Assembly: GCA_009776625.1 (NCBI GenBank)
Contig: WRNL01000025.1
Span: 1-15,682, forward strand
DNA from: Methanomassiliicoccaceae archaeon
GTDB lineage: Archaea > Thermoplasmatota > Thermoplasmata > Methanomassiliicoccales > Methanomethylophilaceae
Length of the DNA: 15,682 nucleotides
Reading direction: 5' to 3'
Of this stretch, positions 1-7,134 are shown piece after piece. A program made the translations under genes and the position numbers. Numbering within the stretch: the first letter of the stretch is position 1; every line of letters begins with the position of its first letter. The notes under the pieces were generated by a model. The model did no database searches and was not told the DNA's origin. It saw only the letters and a program-made list of their open reading frames with translations.

Positions 1-327
1 TGCTGCTCCCCCCACGACCTATCCAGGCACGGGATACAGCCGAGAGGGTGCATCGGCAGGGAGCTGATGGCGGCGCTGGGCGTGCCCTCCGAGGAGCCGC
101 CCGCGCCCATCAGGGAGGGATGCCTGTGCGTGAGGAACGTGGACCTGGGGGAGTACGACACCTGCGACCACGACTGCGTGTATTGTTATGCGAACTGCGG
201 CACGGACGTCGCAAGGAAACGGAGGCGCTACGACCCGAAGGGCGAGATGCTCCACGGCCGTCTGCGGGAGGGCGACACGGTGGTCGAGGCCGCGCCGAGG
301 AGGAACTCGAGGATCACGGACTTCTGA
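1..327 (+). CDS. DUF1848 family protein, C-terminal part (5' end outside window)
   Basis: The frame is open from the first base and gives 108 residues ending in TGA. The visible part starts with CCSPHDL, followed by an isolated Cys (about residue 17), and then a dense cysteine cluster around residues 41-66 containing DLGEYDTC and the spacing C55-x3-C59-x2-C62 followed by YAN. This C-terminal arrangement is typical of DUF1848 proteins. The CxxxCxxC spacing is that of radical SAM 4Fe-4S sites, so an iron-sulfur enzyme is likely, but the family's reaction is not known to me. A shorter start at 67 is possible on paper, but the family-like sequence before it shows the gene begins upstream of the window. 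Its stop lies about 8 bases from the likely end of the convergent TPR-like gene. Confidence 0.8.
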   Translation, partial: CCSPHDLSRHGIQPRGCIGRELMAALGVPSEEPPAPIREGCLCVRNVDLGEYDTCDHDCVYCYANCGTDVARKRRRYDPKGEMLHGRLREGDTVVEAAPRRNSRITDF

Positions 328-334
328 GCGCCCG

Positions 335-1035
335 TCATCCGGCCCCTCGTAGTCCGCCATTATCTCCCCCCTGTCCTCCATGGTCGCCGCGGCGCACTCG
401 ATCTCCCTCTGGGAGTACTTCTTCAGGCGCGTCACGTACATCTTCCTGTATTTGTAGGCCCCTTTTTCGTCGTCCCTGGCCATGCAGATCTTCCACATGT
501 AGAAGAACGGCTCGAAGGAGGCGTTGTGCTTAGAGCCCCTGCTGCCCTCTATCGCTGACAGGAAGGCCCCCGCCTCGTCGGCCCTATTTAGGAAATAGAG
601 GGCGATGCCGTAGCTTATGAGGTAGTTGACGACCGCGCCGTAGTTCTTGACGCCCGCCAGGGCGTCCTCGTACTGCACGCATGCCCGCCCATAGTCCTTT
701 TGGAACAGGAAGATGTTTCCCGTGTTGTAGTGGACGTGCCTCAGCGTTTTGAATCCCCCCTGTGAAACGATCCCCAAGGCGATGCGGCTCTTCTACTCGG
801 CCTCGGCGTAGAGCCCGGCCTCTGCCAGCACCCCGCAGTAGTCGCTGAAGAACATGGCCTGGTCGAAGGAGTTGTCCCTATCGGACTTGTAGGTCCTCCA
901 CTCGTGCAGGGCCGCCATGTCCGCCTCGACGCCCCGGAGGAGCTCCAGCGCCTGGTCGAACCGGAGGCCTCTGGCCAATACCATCGCATCGTCCCATGCT
1001 TTGAACTGCGGCACAGCGGAGGCCATATCATTCAT
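335..1035 (-). CDS. TPR-like protein with in-frame TAG codon (pyrrolysine candidate or decayed gene)
   Basis: The reading frame from ATG at 1035 is interrupted only by TAG at 793-795 (codon 81) and continues in the same frame with protein-like sequence on both sides (GLYAEAE, TAG, KSRIAL). Helical tetratricopeptide-like repeats are visible: FFSDYCGVLAEAGLYAEAE before the TAG, then NTGNIFLFQKDYGRACVQY and YLISYGIALYFLNRADEAG after it. TPR proteins are protein-interaction scaffolds; no partner can be named. The start at 1035 is preferred because the ATG at 1080 lies inside the TATA-like TTAATAT. After about position 345 the frame runs antisense through the DUF1848 gene to another TAG at 19-21, and its composition stops looking coding. 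A TGA at 335-337 in a neighbouring frame, next to the convergent gene's stop, is the likely original end, which implies a 3' frameshift. Either UAG is read as pyrrolysine, or the gene is decaying. Confidence 0.6.
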
Positions 1036-1077
1036 CTCTGGGTGCGGGGACGCCCCGGATTGCGACTGGAATGGCGG

Positions 1078-1088
1078 CATATTAACCT
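1078..1088 (-). promoter_or_regulatory. TATA-like box of the TPR-like gene
   Basis: GGTTAATATGC on the minus strand is centred near 1083, so transcription would start near 1057, about 22 bases before the chosen ATG at 1035. The box overlaps the upstream ATG at 1080, which argues against that start. Confidence 0.4.
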
Positions 1089-1128
1089 TTGCAGGGCAGC
1101 CCTCGCCGCAAGGCTGGGAGGGTCAAAC

Positions 1129-1137
1129 GATAAATAC
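1129..1137 (+). promoter_or_regulatory. TATA box of the UbiA prenyltransferase gene
   Basis: GATAAATAC is centred at 1133, 26 bases before the ATG at 1159. This matches the TATA-to-start spacing of leaderless archaeal genes and favours 1159 over the ATG at 1153. Confidence 0.5.
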
Positions 1138-1158
1138 AGAATCAATAATCAGATGGAC

Positions 1159-2160
1159 ATGGAACGCTCAGGCGGGAACGTCTCTCTGATCAGAAGGGTG
1201 AACCTGGTGTTCAGGTTCAGCTACACGCTCCCCTTCTTCATGGCATCTGTTTGCGGGTCGCTCTTCGCGCTCCTCTTCTACGAGCCCCCCATCCACGTGG
1301 TGGTGCTCATGCCGCTCGTGGCCCTTCTGCTGGCTGTGTTCGTCAACTTCTCCAACGACTACTTCGACCACAGGTCGGGTGTGGACAGGATCAGGTTCAG
1401 CGAGAAGGAGGAGATGATGAAGGCGATGGACTCGGAGTTCATGAAGAAGATCTACTGGGAGGGGAACCCCTTCGACGACGGCCTGGTCACGGACAGGCAG
1501 GGCAGGGTCGCCATGGCCGCGCTCGTGTGCGCGGCCGCCCTGCTGGCGATCCCCATAATGCTGCACGGGGGGTGGGTCGTCGTGGTGTTCGGCGCGGCGG
1601 GGGTGTTCCTGTCCTACTTCTACACCGCGCCGCCCCTGGACCTCGGCGCGAGGGGCCTCGGCGAGGCGGACGTGGCGGTGTCCTTCTTCATGCTCGTGTT
1701 CTGCTCGTTCTATGTGGCTACCGTCGACTTCGACATGGGGACGTTCGCGACGGCCGGGGTTTTCGACACCGAGCTGTTCGTGTTCGCCGTCATGGTCGGC
1801 ACGCTGGTGGGGCTCATGAGGCTCACAGATTCCATGTCAGGCCAGGATGCGCACATCGCCAACGGGGAGAGGAGCATATCTGTGCGTTTCGGCCTCGACG
1901 GGGCCGTGAGGATCGCGAAGGCGCTCATCGTGCTCGCCTACGCCATGGCGGCGGCGATGGCGGTGATGAACCCCGTGTACCTCCTGCTGTTCCTCACGCT
2001 GCCGCTGATGCTGAAAGCCTGCAGGGTGATGGACGAGAGGGGGGCGCAGTGGTGCCTGAGGGCCGCCCCCTTCTTCTTCGGCGCGGCGTTCCTCACGGAG
2101 CTGCTCTTCGTGGCCGCCATAGCGGTGAAGTACGCGTTCGACGTCGGGTCACTTCTTTGA
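1159..2160 (+). CDS. UbiA-family membrane prenyltransferase (MenA-like)
   Basis: A 333-aa polytopic membrane protein. The first Asp-rich motif, NFSNDYFDHRSGVD, lies near residues 63-76 and matches the MenA-type N/D-x-x-D site that binds the Mg2+-prenyl diphosphate. The second site is the LTDSMSGQD segment (about residues 222-230), followed by GERSISVRFG as in MenA. Between them, YTAPPLDLGARGLGEADV resembles the MenA YTGGP...GLGE loop. About eight hydrophobic helices are visible. The family moves isoprenoid chains onto aromatic or glycerol acceptors in the membrane; the acceptor here is unknown, with menaquinone-like, methanophenazine-like or lipid pathways all open. Its last 12 bases overlap the convergent radical SAM gene. 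The start at 1159 is chosen from the TATA spacing; ATG 1153 is the alternative. Confidence 0.85.
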   Translation: MERSGGNVSLIRRVNLVFRFSYTLPFFMASVCGSLFALLFYEPPIHVVVLMPLVALLLAVFVNFSNDYFDHRSGVDRIRFSEKEEMMKAMDSEFMKKIYWEGNPFDDGLVTDRQGRVAMAALVCAAALLAIPIMLHGGWVVVVFGAAGVFLSYFYTAPPLDLGARGLGEADVAVSFFMLVFCSFYVATVDFDMGTFATAGVFDTELFVFAVMVGTLVGLMRLTDSMSGQDAHIANGERSISVRFGLDGAVRIAKALIVLAYAMAAAMAVMNPVYLLLFLTLPLMLKACRVMDERGAQWCLRAAPFFFGAAFLTELLFVAAIAVKYAFDVGSLL

Positions 2161-3069
2161 CATGGCGAATATCGACGACATCTCGCTTATCGTCGAGACG
2201 CTGCCCCGCTTTATCAGGTAGTACTCCCTGACTGCCGCGAACCCGCACTGCTTGCAGGACGGGGTGTCGTGCATGGGGCACCCGTTGTGGTGGGACCCGT
2301 CCGGAACGATGAACACGGTGACGTGGTACGGGCACTTTTCACTCCAGTCTTCTTCCGTAAGAAGCTCAAGGCCGCGCTTCGAGTTCAGGACGGGATACCC
2401 CGCTTTCTTGAGCGCCCTTATCTCCTCCACGGCCGCTCTCTTCTCGTCGGGCGTCAGAGCTATCTCGTAGGGCGGGGGGGTGATGAAGTTGAATATGACC
2501 CCCGCCATCTTCTCGTTGTCCCTGACGATCCTGGCGGTCTCCTCGATGTGCCCGAGGTTGTCCTTCTGTATCACCATGTTCGCATATATCGATCCGCCGA
2601 ACTCCGCTGCGGCGACGTTCTCCATCAGCCTTTCGAACACGCCCTCGCCCCTGATCGCGTCGTGCACCTCCCTGGGGCCGTCCAGGCTCACGGAGATCAC
2701 GTCGGATCCGGTGAACAGCCTGTTCATGCCGTTGGTTGTGTACCCCACGTTGTTGTAGCCGATGTCCTTCGCAGCCTTTATCAGGTCGCCGAGGTCCTTC
2801 CCGCCGTCGGACCACATGGTGGGCTCGCCGCCCTCGAAGTACGCTATCTTCGCGCCGTTCTTGGACTGGAGCTCCAGCTCCCCCACGATCTCGTCGTATG
2901 TCAGCCTGCTCTTCCCCAGGGCGTTGGCGCCGTTGCTGTGTATGCTGCAGTGCTTGCACCTGAGGTTGCATTCGAAATTGATTATCAGCGTGCTCACTAG
3001 CGGCGCCTTGCTCCCGAACAGGGATCCCAGCCACCATCTAGCATAACCAAGCATCTCGCCTACGGCCAT
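2149..3069 (-). CDS. Radical SAM protein with C-terminal auxiliary cysteine cluster
   Basis: A 306-aa protein. CNLRCKHC at residues 34-41 is the canonical CxxxCxxC site for the 4Fe-4S cluster that cleaves S-adenosylmethionine. FEGGEPTMW (about 78-86) is the GGEP SAM-binding motif, and SVSLDG (about 127-131) is the usual third strand. Four further cysteines near the C-terminus (about 246, 264, 272 and 275; the last two in SCKQC) could hold an auxiliary iron-sulfur cluster as in short SPASM/Twitch proteins. The substrate cannot be read from sequence. The gene ends tail-to-tail with the UbiA gene, overlapping by 12 bases, which may suggest linked function. The start at 3069 is preferred over the ATG at 3087, because the TATA box at 3092-3097 lies only 5 bases before 3087 but about 25 before 3069. 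Confidence 0.85.
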   Translation of the reverse strand: MAVGEMLGYARWWLGSLFGSKAPLVSTLIINFECNLRCKHCSIHSNGANALGKSRLTYDEIVGELELQSKNGAKIAYFEGGEPTMWSDGGKDLGDLIKAAKDIGYNNVGYTTNGMNRLFTGSDVISVSLDGPREVHDAIRGEGVFERLMENVAAAEFGGSIYANMVIQKDNLGHIEETARIVRDNEKMAGVIFNFITPPPYEIALTPDEKRAAVEEIRALKKAGYPVLNSKRGLELLTEEDWSEKCPYHVTVFIVPDGSHHNGCPMHDTPSCKQCGFAAVREYYLIKRGSVSTISEMSSIFAMSKK

Positions 3070-3089
3070 GCCCTTCGTATCCCCCATTC

Positions 3090-3099
3090 CGTATAAATG
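3090..3099 (-). promoter_or_regulatory. TATA box of the radical SAM gene
   Basis: Minus-strand ATTTATACG is a strong archaeal TATA box. Its centre near 3094.5 is about 25 bases before the ATG at 3069, predicting a leaderless mRNA. Confidence 0.6.
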
Positions 3100-3121
3100 G
3101 GATTCGCGTGCCGGCAGAGGA

Positions 3122-4534
3122 TCAGTTCCTCTCCTTCAAGCAGCAGTAGAAGGCGTGGACCGCCTTGTACAGGAGGTACACGTCCGTCTTGGAGGTCACC
3201 TCGAAGGGCGAGTGCATCGAGAGCACGGGGACCCCTATGTCCACCGTGTCCAGGTTGTGGAGGGAGATGTCTGACGCTATCGTCCCGCCGCCGCCGATGT
3301 CCACCTTCCCCAGCTCGCCCACCTGCCACGGTATCCCTGCGTCGTCCAGCACCTTCCTTATGAAGCCCATGGTCTCGGCGGAGGCGTCGTTCGTGGAGTA
3401 CTTGCCCCTGCTGCCCGTGTACTTCGACACCACCGGGCCGCGGTTCAGGAAGGAGCAGTTGGACTTCTCGAACACGTCCCCGAAGGCGGGGTCGATGGCT
3501 GCGTTGACGTCGCAGGACAGGCAGAACGACCTCTTCAGCACATGGCGCGCCTGGAGGCCGTAGGCGGACACGAAGTCCTCGAGGAAGTCCCTGAAGAAGA
3601 ACGACCTCATCCCCGTGTTCCCGTCAGAGCCTGTCTCTTCTTTGTCAGCGAACACGGTCACTGTGGTGAACTCCGGCTCCTCGCAGTCGGTCTCCGCCAT
3701 GAGGCTGGCGAACGCGCAGGCGCTGTCGTCTTGACCGTATGCTCCGATCATCGACCTGTCCAGGCCGACGTCCACAGGCTTGAACGCGGGGACCGCGCAC
3801 AGCTCCGCGCTCAGGAAGTCCTTCTCCGTGATTTTATACTTCTCGAAGAGCAGGTTCATTATGTTCAGCTTCACCTTGCCGGACACCGCGTCGTCCTTGA
3901 ACGGCCAGCAACCCACGAGTATGTTCAGCTGCTCCCCCTCGATCGCGTCGGAGGCGGGCTTCTTCATCTGGTTCATCGCGAGGTGCGGCAGCAGGTCGGT
4001 GACGCAGAACACGGGGTCCCACTCGTCCTCCCCCAGCCTGACCTTCACCGACTTACCGTCGGCGAGCGAGATCACCCCGTGCAGGGACAGGGGGATGGCC
4101 GCCCACTGGTACTTCTTTATCCCCCCGTAGTAGTGCGTCTTGAGGTACGCCATGTCCGTCTCCTCGAAGAGAGGGTTCGGCTTGAGGTCGAGCCTCGGGC
4201 TGTCTATGTGGCTGACCCCGATCCTGAGCCCGTCCGCCACCGGCCTCCTGCCCAGCGTCACCATGACAAGGGCCTTGTCCCGGTTGTTCATGTAGAACTT
4301 CTCGCCCGCGGCGTACATCCTCCCTAGCTGGAACTCCCCGTACCCTTTCTTCTTCAACAATGGGACGACGTTCTCGACGACCTCCCTCTCTGTCTTGTAC
4401 GACAGGAACTTCTTGTACCCCTCGCAGAAAACCTTGGCCTCGTCCAGGAGTGTCTCGTCGATCTCCCCGATGTTCTTGGGCCTCATCAGGAGCCTCTCCT
4501 CCAGCCTCTGCCCCTCGCTCTTTTCCTCCGCCAT
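3122..4534 (-). CDS. M18-family (aspartyl-type) metalloaminopeptidase
   Basis: A 470-aa cytosolic protein, full length for the M18 family, which removes N-terminal (often acidic) residues using two zinc ions and forms large tetrahedral oligomers. Visible metal and catalytic motifs are VSHIDSPRLDLKPNP (His109), GAYGQDDSACA (Asp269/270), DKEETGS (the catalytic Glu-Glu pair, 299-300), SCDVNAAIDP (Asp342) and MHSPFEV (His441). The GGGGT segment (414-418) is also family-typical. The gene stands alone: 105 bases separate it from the upstream ATPase gene, with TATA-like CTATAAAGG overlapping that gene's stop. It most likely works in general peptide turnover. The ATG at 4534 follows GGGGGTTATGGCTCC, a weak ribosome-binding context. 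Confidence 0.93.
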   Translation of the reverse strand: MAEEKSEGQRLEERLLMRPKNIGEIDETLLDEAKVFCEGYKKFLSYKTEREVVENVVPLLKKKGYGEFQLGRMYAAGEKFYMNNRDKALVMVTLGRRPVADGLRIGVSHIDSPRLDLKPNPLFEETDMAYLKTHYYGGIKKYQWAAIPLSLHGVISLADGKSVKVRLGEDEWDPVFCVTDLLPHLAMNQMKKPASDAIEGEQLNILVGCWPFKDDAVSGKVKLNIMNLLFEKYKITEKDFLSAELCAVPAFKPVDVGLDRSMIGAYGQDDSACAFASLMAETDCEEPEFTTVTVFADKEETGSDGNTGMRSFFFRDFLEDFVSAYGLQARHVLKRSFCLSCDVNAAIDPAFGDVFEKSNCSFLNRGPVVSKYTGSRGKYSTNDASAETMGFIRKVLDDAGIPWQVGELGKVDIGGGGTIASDISLHNLDTVDIGVPVLSMHSPFEVTSKTDVYLLYKAVHAFYCCLKERN

Positions 4535-4623
4535 GGAGCCATAACCCCCTGCGATTACTTGATGTTTGTGTAGGCGTCCCCCCGCGTCATTACCTGACCG
4601 CCGCCGATAAGGAGGCTGGCCAC

Positions 4624-4646
4624 CGCATATTTAGGGCCTTTATAGG
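4624..4646 (-). promoter_or_regulatory. Probable promoter of the M18 aminopeptidase gene
   Basis: Two TATA-like elements on the minus strand, CTATAAAGG and CTAAATATG, lie at the end of the ATPase gene. They would give a leader of roughly 70-80 bases before the ATG at 4534. Which one is used cannot be told. Confidence 0.35.
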
Positions 4647-6523
4647 GCGTCCGTCCCGGGCGGCGGCGCCCTCAGGAGGGACTCGAGCCCTGCCGTCCTC
4701 AGCGTCCTCACGGAGTTCAGTATGGCGATGACGGCCACGCCGACGTCGGCGAACACAGCCTCCACGAGGGTGATGTGCCCCATCGCGCCTAGCGCCAGGA
4801 ACACCGCCTTCACGCCGATCGCGAACACGATGTTCTCGATGGATATCCAGCGGGTCCTCCTCGCGACCCTGATGGCGACGGGGACCTTCGACGGCATGTC
4901 GTCCATTATCACGACGTCGGCCGCCTCTATCGCGGCGTCCGACCCCATGACGCCCATCGCTATCCCCACGTCGGAGCGTGCCAGGGAGGGCGCGTCGTTC
5001 ATCCCGTCCCCCACGAAGGCCACCGACCTGCCCTCGGACAGCAGCCGCTCGACGATGCCGATCTTGTCGGCGGGCAGGAGGTCCGTGTAGACCGACCCTA
5101 TCCCCAGCGGCCTCGCGACATGCTCGCCGGCGGCCCTCGTGTCCCCCGTCAGCATCGCGACCTCCCTCACCCCGGCATCCTTGAGCATCGCCACCGCGGA
5201 CGCGGAGTCGCGCCTGACCCTGTCGGATATCACTATGCAGCCGGCGTACTCCCCGTCCACGGCGACGTGGACGGCGGTCCCGAACGCGTCGGGCGCTTCG
5301 AAGGCCACCCCGTTCTCGGACATCAGCCCCCCGTTGCCGGCCAGCACCCTGCGCCCGTCGACCTCGGCCGCCACGCCCCTGCCCGCCGTCTCCTCGCATG
5401 TGCCGACGGCCGAAACGTCGATGTCCTTCCCGTAAGCCTTCCGTATGCTCACGGCGACGGGGTGGCTGGAGTGGAACTCCGCATGGGCGGCTATCCTCAG
5501 CAGACCCTCCGCGTCCATGCCGCGCGGCGTCACCCCCTCCACGTCGAACACCCCCTCCGTGAGGGTGCCCGTCTTGTCGAACACCACCGTGTCCACGCCG
5601 GCGAGCGCCTCGAGGTAGTTCCCCCCTTTGACGAGTATCCCCATGCGGGAGGCGCCGCCGATGCCTCCGAAGAAGGCGAGCGGTATTGATATGACGAGGG
5701 CGCAGGGGCAGGATATCACCAGGAACGTCAGCGCCCTGTACAGCCACTCCTCGAAAGGGGCGCCGAAGGCCAGCGGGGGGACGGCCGCCAGCAGGAGCGC
5801 GGACAGGACCACCGCCGGGGTGTAGTACCTCGCGAACTTCGTCACGAAGCTCTCCGACCTGGACTTGGCCTCGTACGCGTCCTCAATCAGGCTGACGATC
5901 CGGGAGGCGGTCGAGTCGGCATGTAGCGAAGTGACCCTCATGGTCAGGGCGCCGTTGACGGATATGCACCCGCTCAGCACCGTGTCGCCGGGGGACGCCC
6001 GCCTGGGGACGGACTCCCCGGTTATGGCCGAGGTGTCGACCATGGACGACCCTTCCGTCACGACCCCGTCGAGGGGCGCCCTCTCGCCCGGCCTGACGAC
6101 GATCAGGTCGCCCACGCGCACGTCCTCCGGTCTCGTGGCGACGACCTCCCCGTCGACCAGGAGGTTGACGTCCTCTGGCAGGAGGTCGGTCAGAGAGGAT
6201 ATCGACCGCCTCGAGCGGTCGACGGCGTACTCCTCGAACAGCTCGCCCACTTGATAGAAGAGGAGGATCGCCACGCCCTCCGGGGCCTCCCCGATGGCGA
6301 ACGCTCCCAGGGACGCGACGGTCATCAGGAAGTTCTCATCGAACGGCCGCCTGTTGTAGATGGCTTTGAGGAAGCGTATGAACACAGGGTACCCTGCCAC
6401 GGCATACGCGGCGGCGAACACCGTCAGCGCGGCGATGCCGTCGAGGCCTGCGAGCACCCCTGCCGCAAGAAGCATGCCCGATGCGAGGATCCGTGCGATG
6501 GCGACTGCCCCGAACATGCTCAC
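4640..6523 (-). CDS. cadA: P1B-2 type Zn/Cd/Pb-exporting P-type ATPase (core, without HMA domain)
   Basis: A 627-aa membrane pump using ATP to expel divalent soft metals. Motifs in order: actuator TGES (168-171), metal-site SCPCAL in the sixth helix region (271-276), phosphorylation site DKTGTLT (Asp316), nucleotide-binding HSSHPVA (351-357) and hinge GDGMNDAP (505-512). The last helices carry VKAVFLA (Lys572) and FADVGV (Asp593), the Lys/Asp pair typical of ZntA/CadA rather than copper pumps. There is no N-terminal HMA domain; the preceding gene supplies one separately. It starts with GTG at 6523, overlapping the HMA gene's TGA by four bases (GTGA), implying coupled translation; ATG 6517 is an alternative. 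Expression is probably under the ArsR protein at the head of the operon. The symbol names the type, not proven specificity. Confidence 0.93.
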   Translation of the reverse strand: MSMFGAVAIARILASGMLLAAGVLAGLDGIAALTVFAAAYAVAGYPVFIRFLKAIYNRRPFDENFLMTVASLGAFAIGEAPEGVAILLFYQVGELFEEYAVDRSRRSISSLTDLLPEDVNLLVDGEVVATRPEDVRVGDLIVVRPGERAPLDGVVTEGSSMVDTSAITGESVPRRASPGDTVLSGCISVNGALTMRVTSLHADSTASRIVSLIEDAYEAKSRSESFVTKFARYYTPAVVLSALLLAAVPPLAFGAPFEEWLYRALTFLVISCPCALVISIPLAFFGGIGGASRMGILVKGGNYLEALAGVDTVVFDKTGTLTEGVFDVEGVTPRGMDAEGLLRIAAHAEFHSSHPVAVSIRKAYGKDIDVSAVGTCEETAGRGVAAEVDGRRVLAGNGGLMSENGVAFEAPDAFGTAVHVAVDGEYAGCIVISDRVRRDSASAVAMLKDAGVREVAMLTGDTRAAGEHVARPLGIGSVYTDLLPADKIGIVERLLSEGRSVAFVGDGMNDAPSLARSDVGIAMGVMGSDAAIEAADVVIMDDMPSKVPVAIRVARRTRWISIENIVFAIGVKAVFLALGAMGHITLVEAVFADVGVAVIAILNSVRTLRTAGLESLLRAPPPGTDAL

Positions 6524-6741
6524 GCCCTTCTGAGTTTCACGCCCGGCTCAATCTTCTTGACGGCACTCTCCGCTTTCTCCTCTATGGCAACGATGTCGGC
6601 CTCGTCCGCCTCGATCGTCAGCCTCATGGACATGAATGCGACCTTCGCCGAGGCGACGCCGTCGATCCTCCCTATGGCTGCCTCCATCTCCGCCGCGCAC
6701 ATTGCGCAGCAGAGCCCCTCTAGACGGTAAACGTGCCTCAT
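6520..6741 (-). CDS. Free-standing HMA heavy-metal-associated protein
   Basis: A 73-aa protein with the complete ferredoxin-like HMA fold pattern: YRLEGLCCAMCAAEMEAAI at the N-terminus carries the metal-binding C12-x-x-C15, followed by IGRIDGVASAKVAF. In CadA/ZntA pumps this domain is fused to the ATPase N-terminus; here it is a separate gene, with its stop overlapping the ATPase start and its ATG overlapping the ArsR stop (ATGA). It should bind and hand over Zn/Cd/Pb to the adjacent pump, or buffer metal in the cytosol. The residue before the first motif cysteine is Cys11, where zinc pumps usually have Asp (DCxxC), giving a CCxxC site. Confidence 0.9.
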   Translation of the reverse strand: MRHVYRLEGLCCAMCAAEMEAAIGRIDGVASAKVAFMSMRLTIEADEADIVAIEEKAESAVKKIEPGVKLRRA

Positions 6742-7094
6742 GCCCGCTCCCTCATGTGTTCCAGCGCTATGTCCAGGAGGACCCTGACATGATGGTCCTC
6801 AAGCGAATAGTAGATGTTCCTCCCCTCCCTCCTGGATTTCACCAGGTGCGCCTGCCTCAGCGTCTTCAGCTGGTGCGAGACCGCCGACACGGACATCCCG
6901 AGGAGCTCGGATATGCAGCATACGCAGACCTCCCCCTCCCCGATCGCCCACAGTATCCTCAGGCGGGTCGGGTCGGAGACGACCTTGAAGAGGTCGGACA
7001 GCTCGCGTATGCCATCCTCGTCCAGCATATGCCCCCGTGCGCTTTCAATCATCGTGCGGTGCTCGTCGTCTGGATGGTCGTTGTCGTGGCCCAT
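6738..7094 (-). CDS. ArsR/SmtB-family metal-sensing repressor
   Basis: A 118-aa winged-helix regulator. FKVVSDPTRLRILWAI leads into EVCVCCISELLG (Cys57, Cys59, Cys60), matching the alpha3N Cys site of CadC. MSVSAVSHQLKTLRQAHLV is the recognition helix, and GRNIYYSL the wing. The last helix has D100-x-H102 followed by H113-x-x-E116, the exact spacing of the alpha5 zinc site of SmtB/CzrA. The N-terminus is His/Asp-rich (MGHDNDHPDDEH). Such proteins leave DNA when metal binds. The ATG at 7094 is chosen because upstream TTG 7124 lies inside the operator. It heads the operon with the HMA protein and ATPase and probably represses its own promoter. Confidence 0.92.
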   Translation of the reverse strand: MGHDNDHPDDEHRTMIESARGHMLDEDGIRELSDLFKVVSDPTRLRILWAIGEGEVCVCCISELLGMSVSAVSHQLKTLRQAHLVKSRREGRNIYYSLEDHHVRVLLDIALEHMRERA

Positions 7095-7106
7095 GGTCGT
7101 CACTTC

Positions 7107-7134
7107 ATTTGAATATTTGAACAAATACTCAAAT
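7107..7134. promoter_or_regulatory. CadC/SmtB-like operator upstream of the metal operon
   Basis: A 28-bp imperfect inverted repeat: outer arms ATTTGA and TCAAAT, inner arms TATTTG and CAAATA around a central AA. Only the centre and one pair per arm break symmetry. The ACTCAAATA half resembles operators of bacterial CadC. It spans the interval between the minus-strand TATA box and the predicted transcript start of the repressor gene, so occupancy would block initiation. Confidence 0.75.

Noticed and set aside
48..533. Long plus-strand frame overlapping the DUF1848 gene end
   Set aside because: Arg/Pro/Ser-rich translation typical of an out-of-frame shadow; the DUF1848 frame explains the region.
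1251..2231. 326-codon plus-strand frame inside UbiA
   Set aside because: Composition is Arg/Gly-rich and without motifs; it is a GC-driven shadow of the prenyltransferase gene.
4584..4622. 12-codon frame (MRWPASL...) in the aminopeptidase leader as a regulatory uORF
   Set aside because: Too short to judge without conservation or ribosome data; no clear ribosome-binding site.
4590..5747. 385-codon minus-strand frame inside the P-type ATPase
   Set aside because: Same-strand shadow of the ATPase, which has all catalytic motifs in its own frame.
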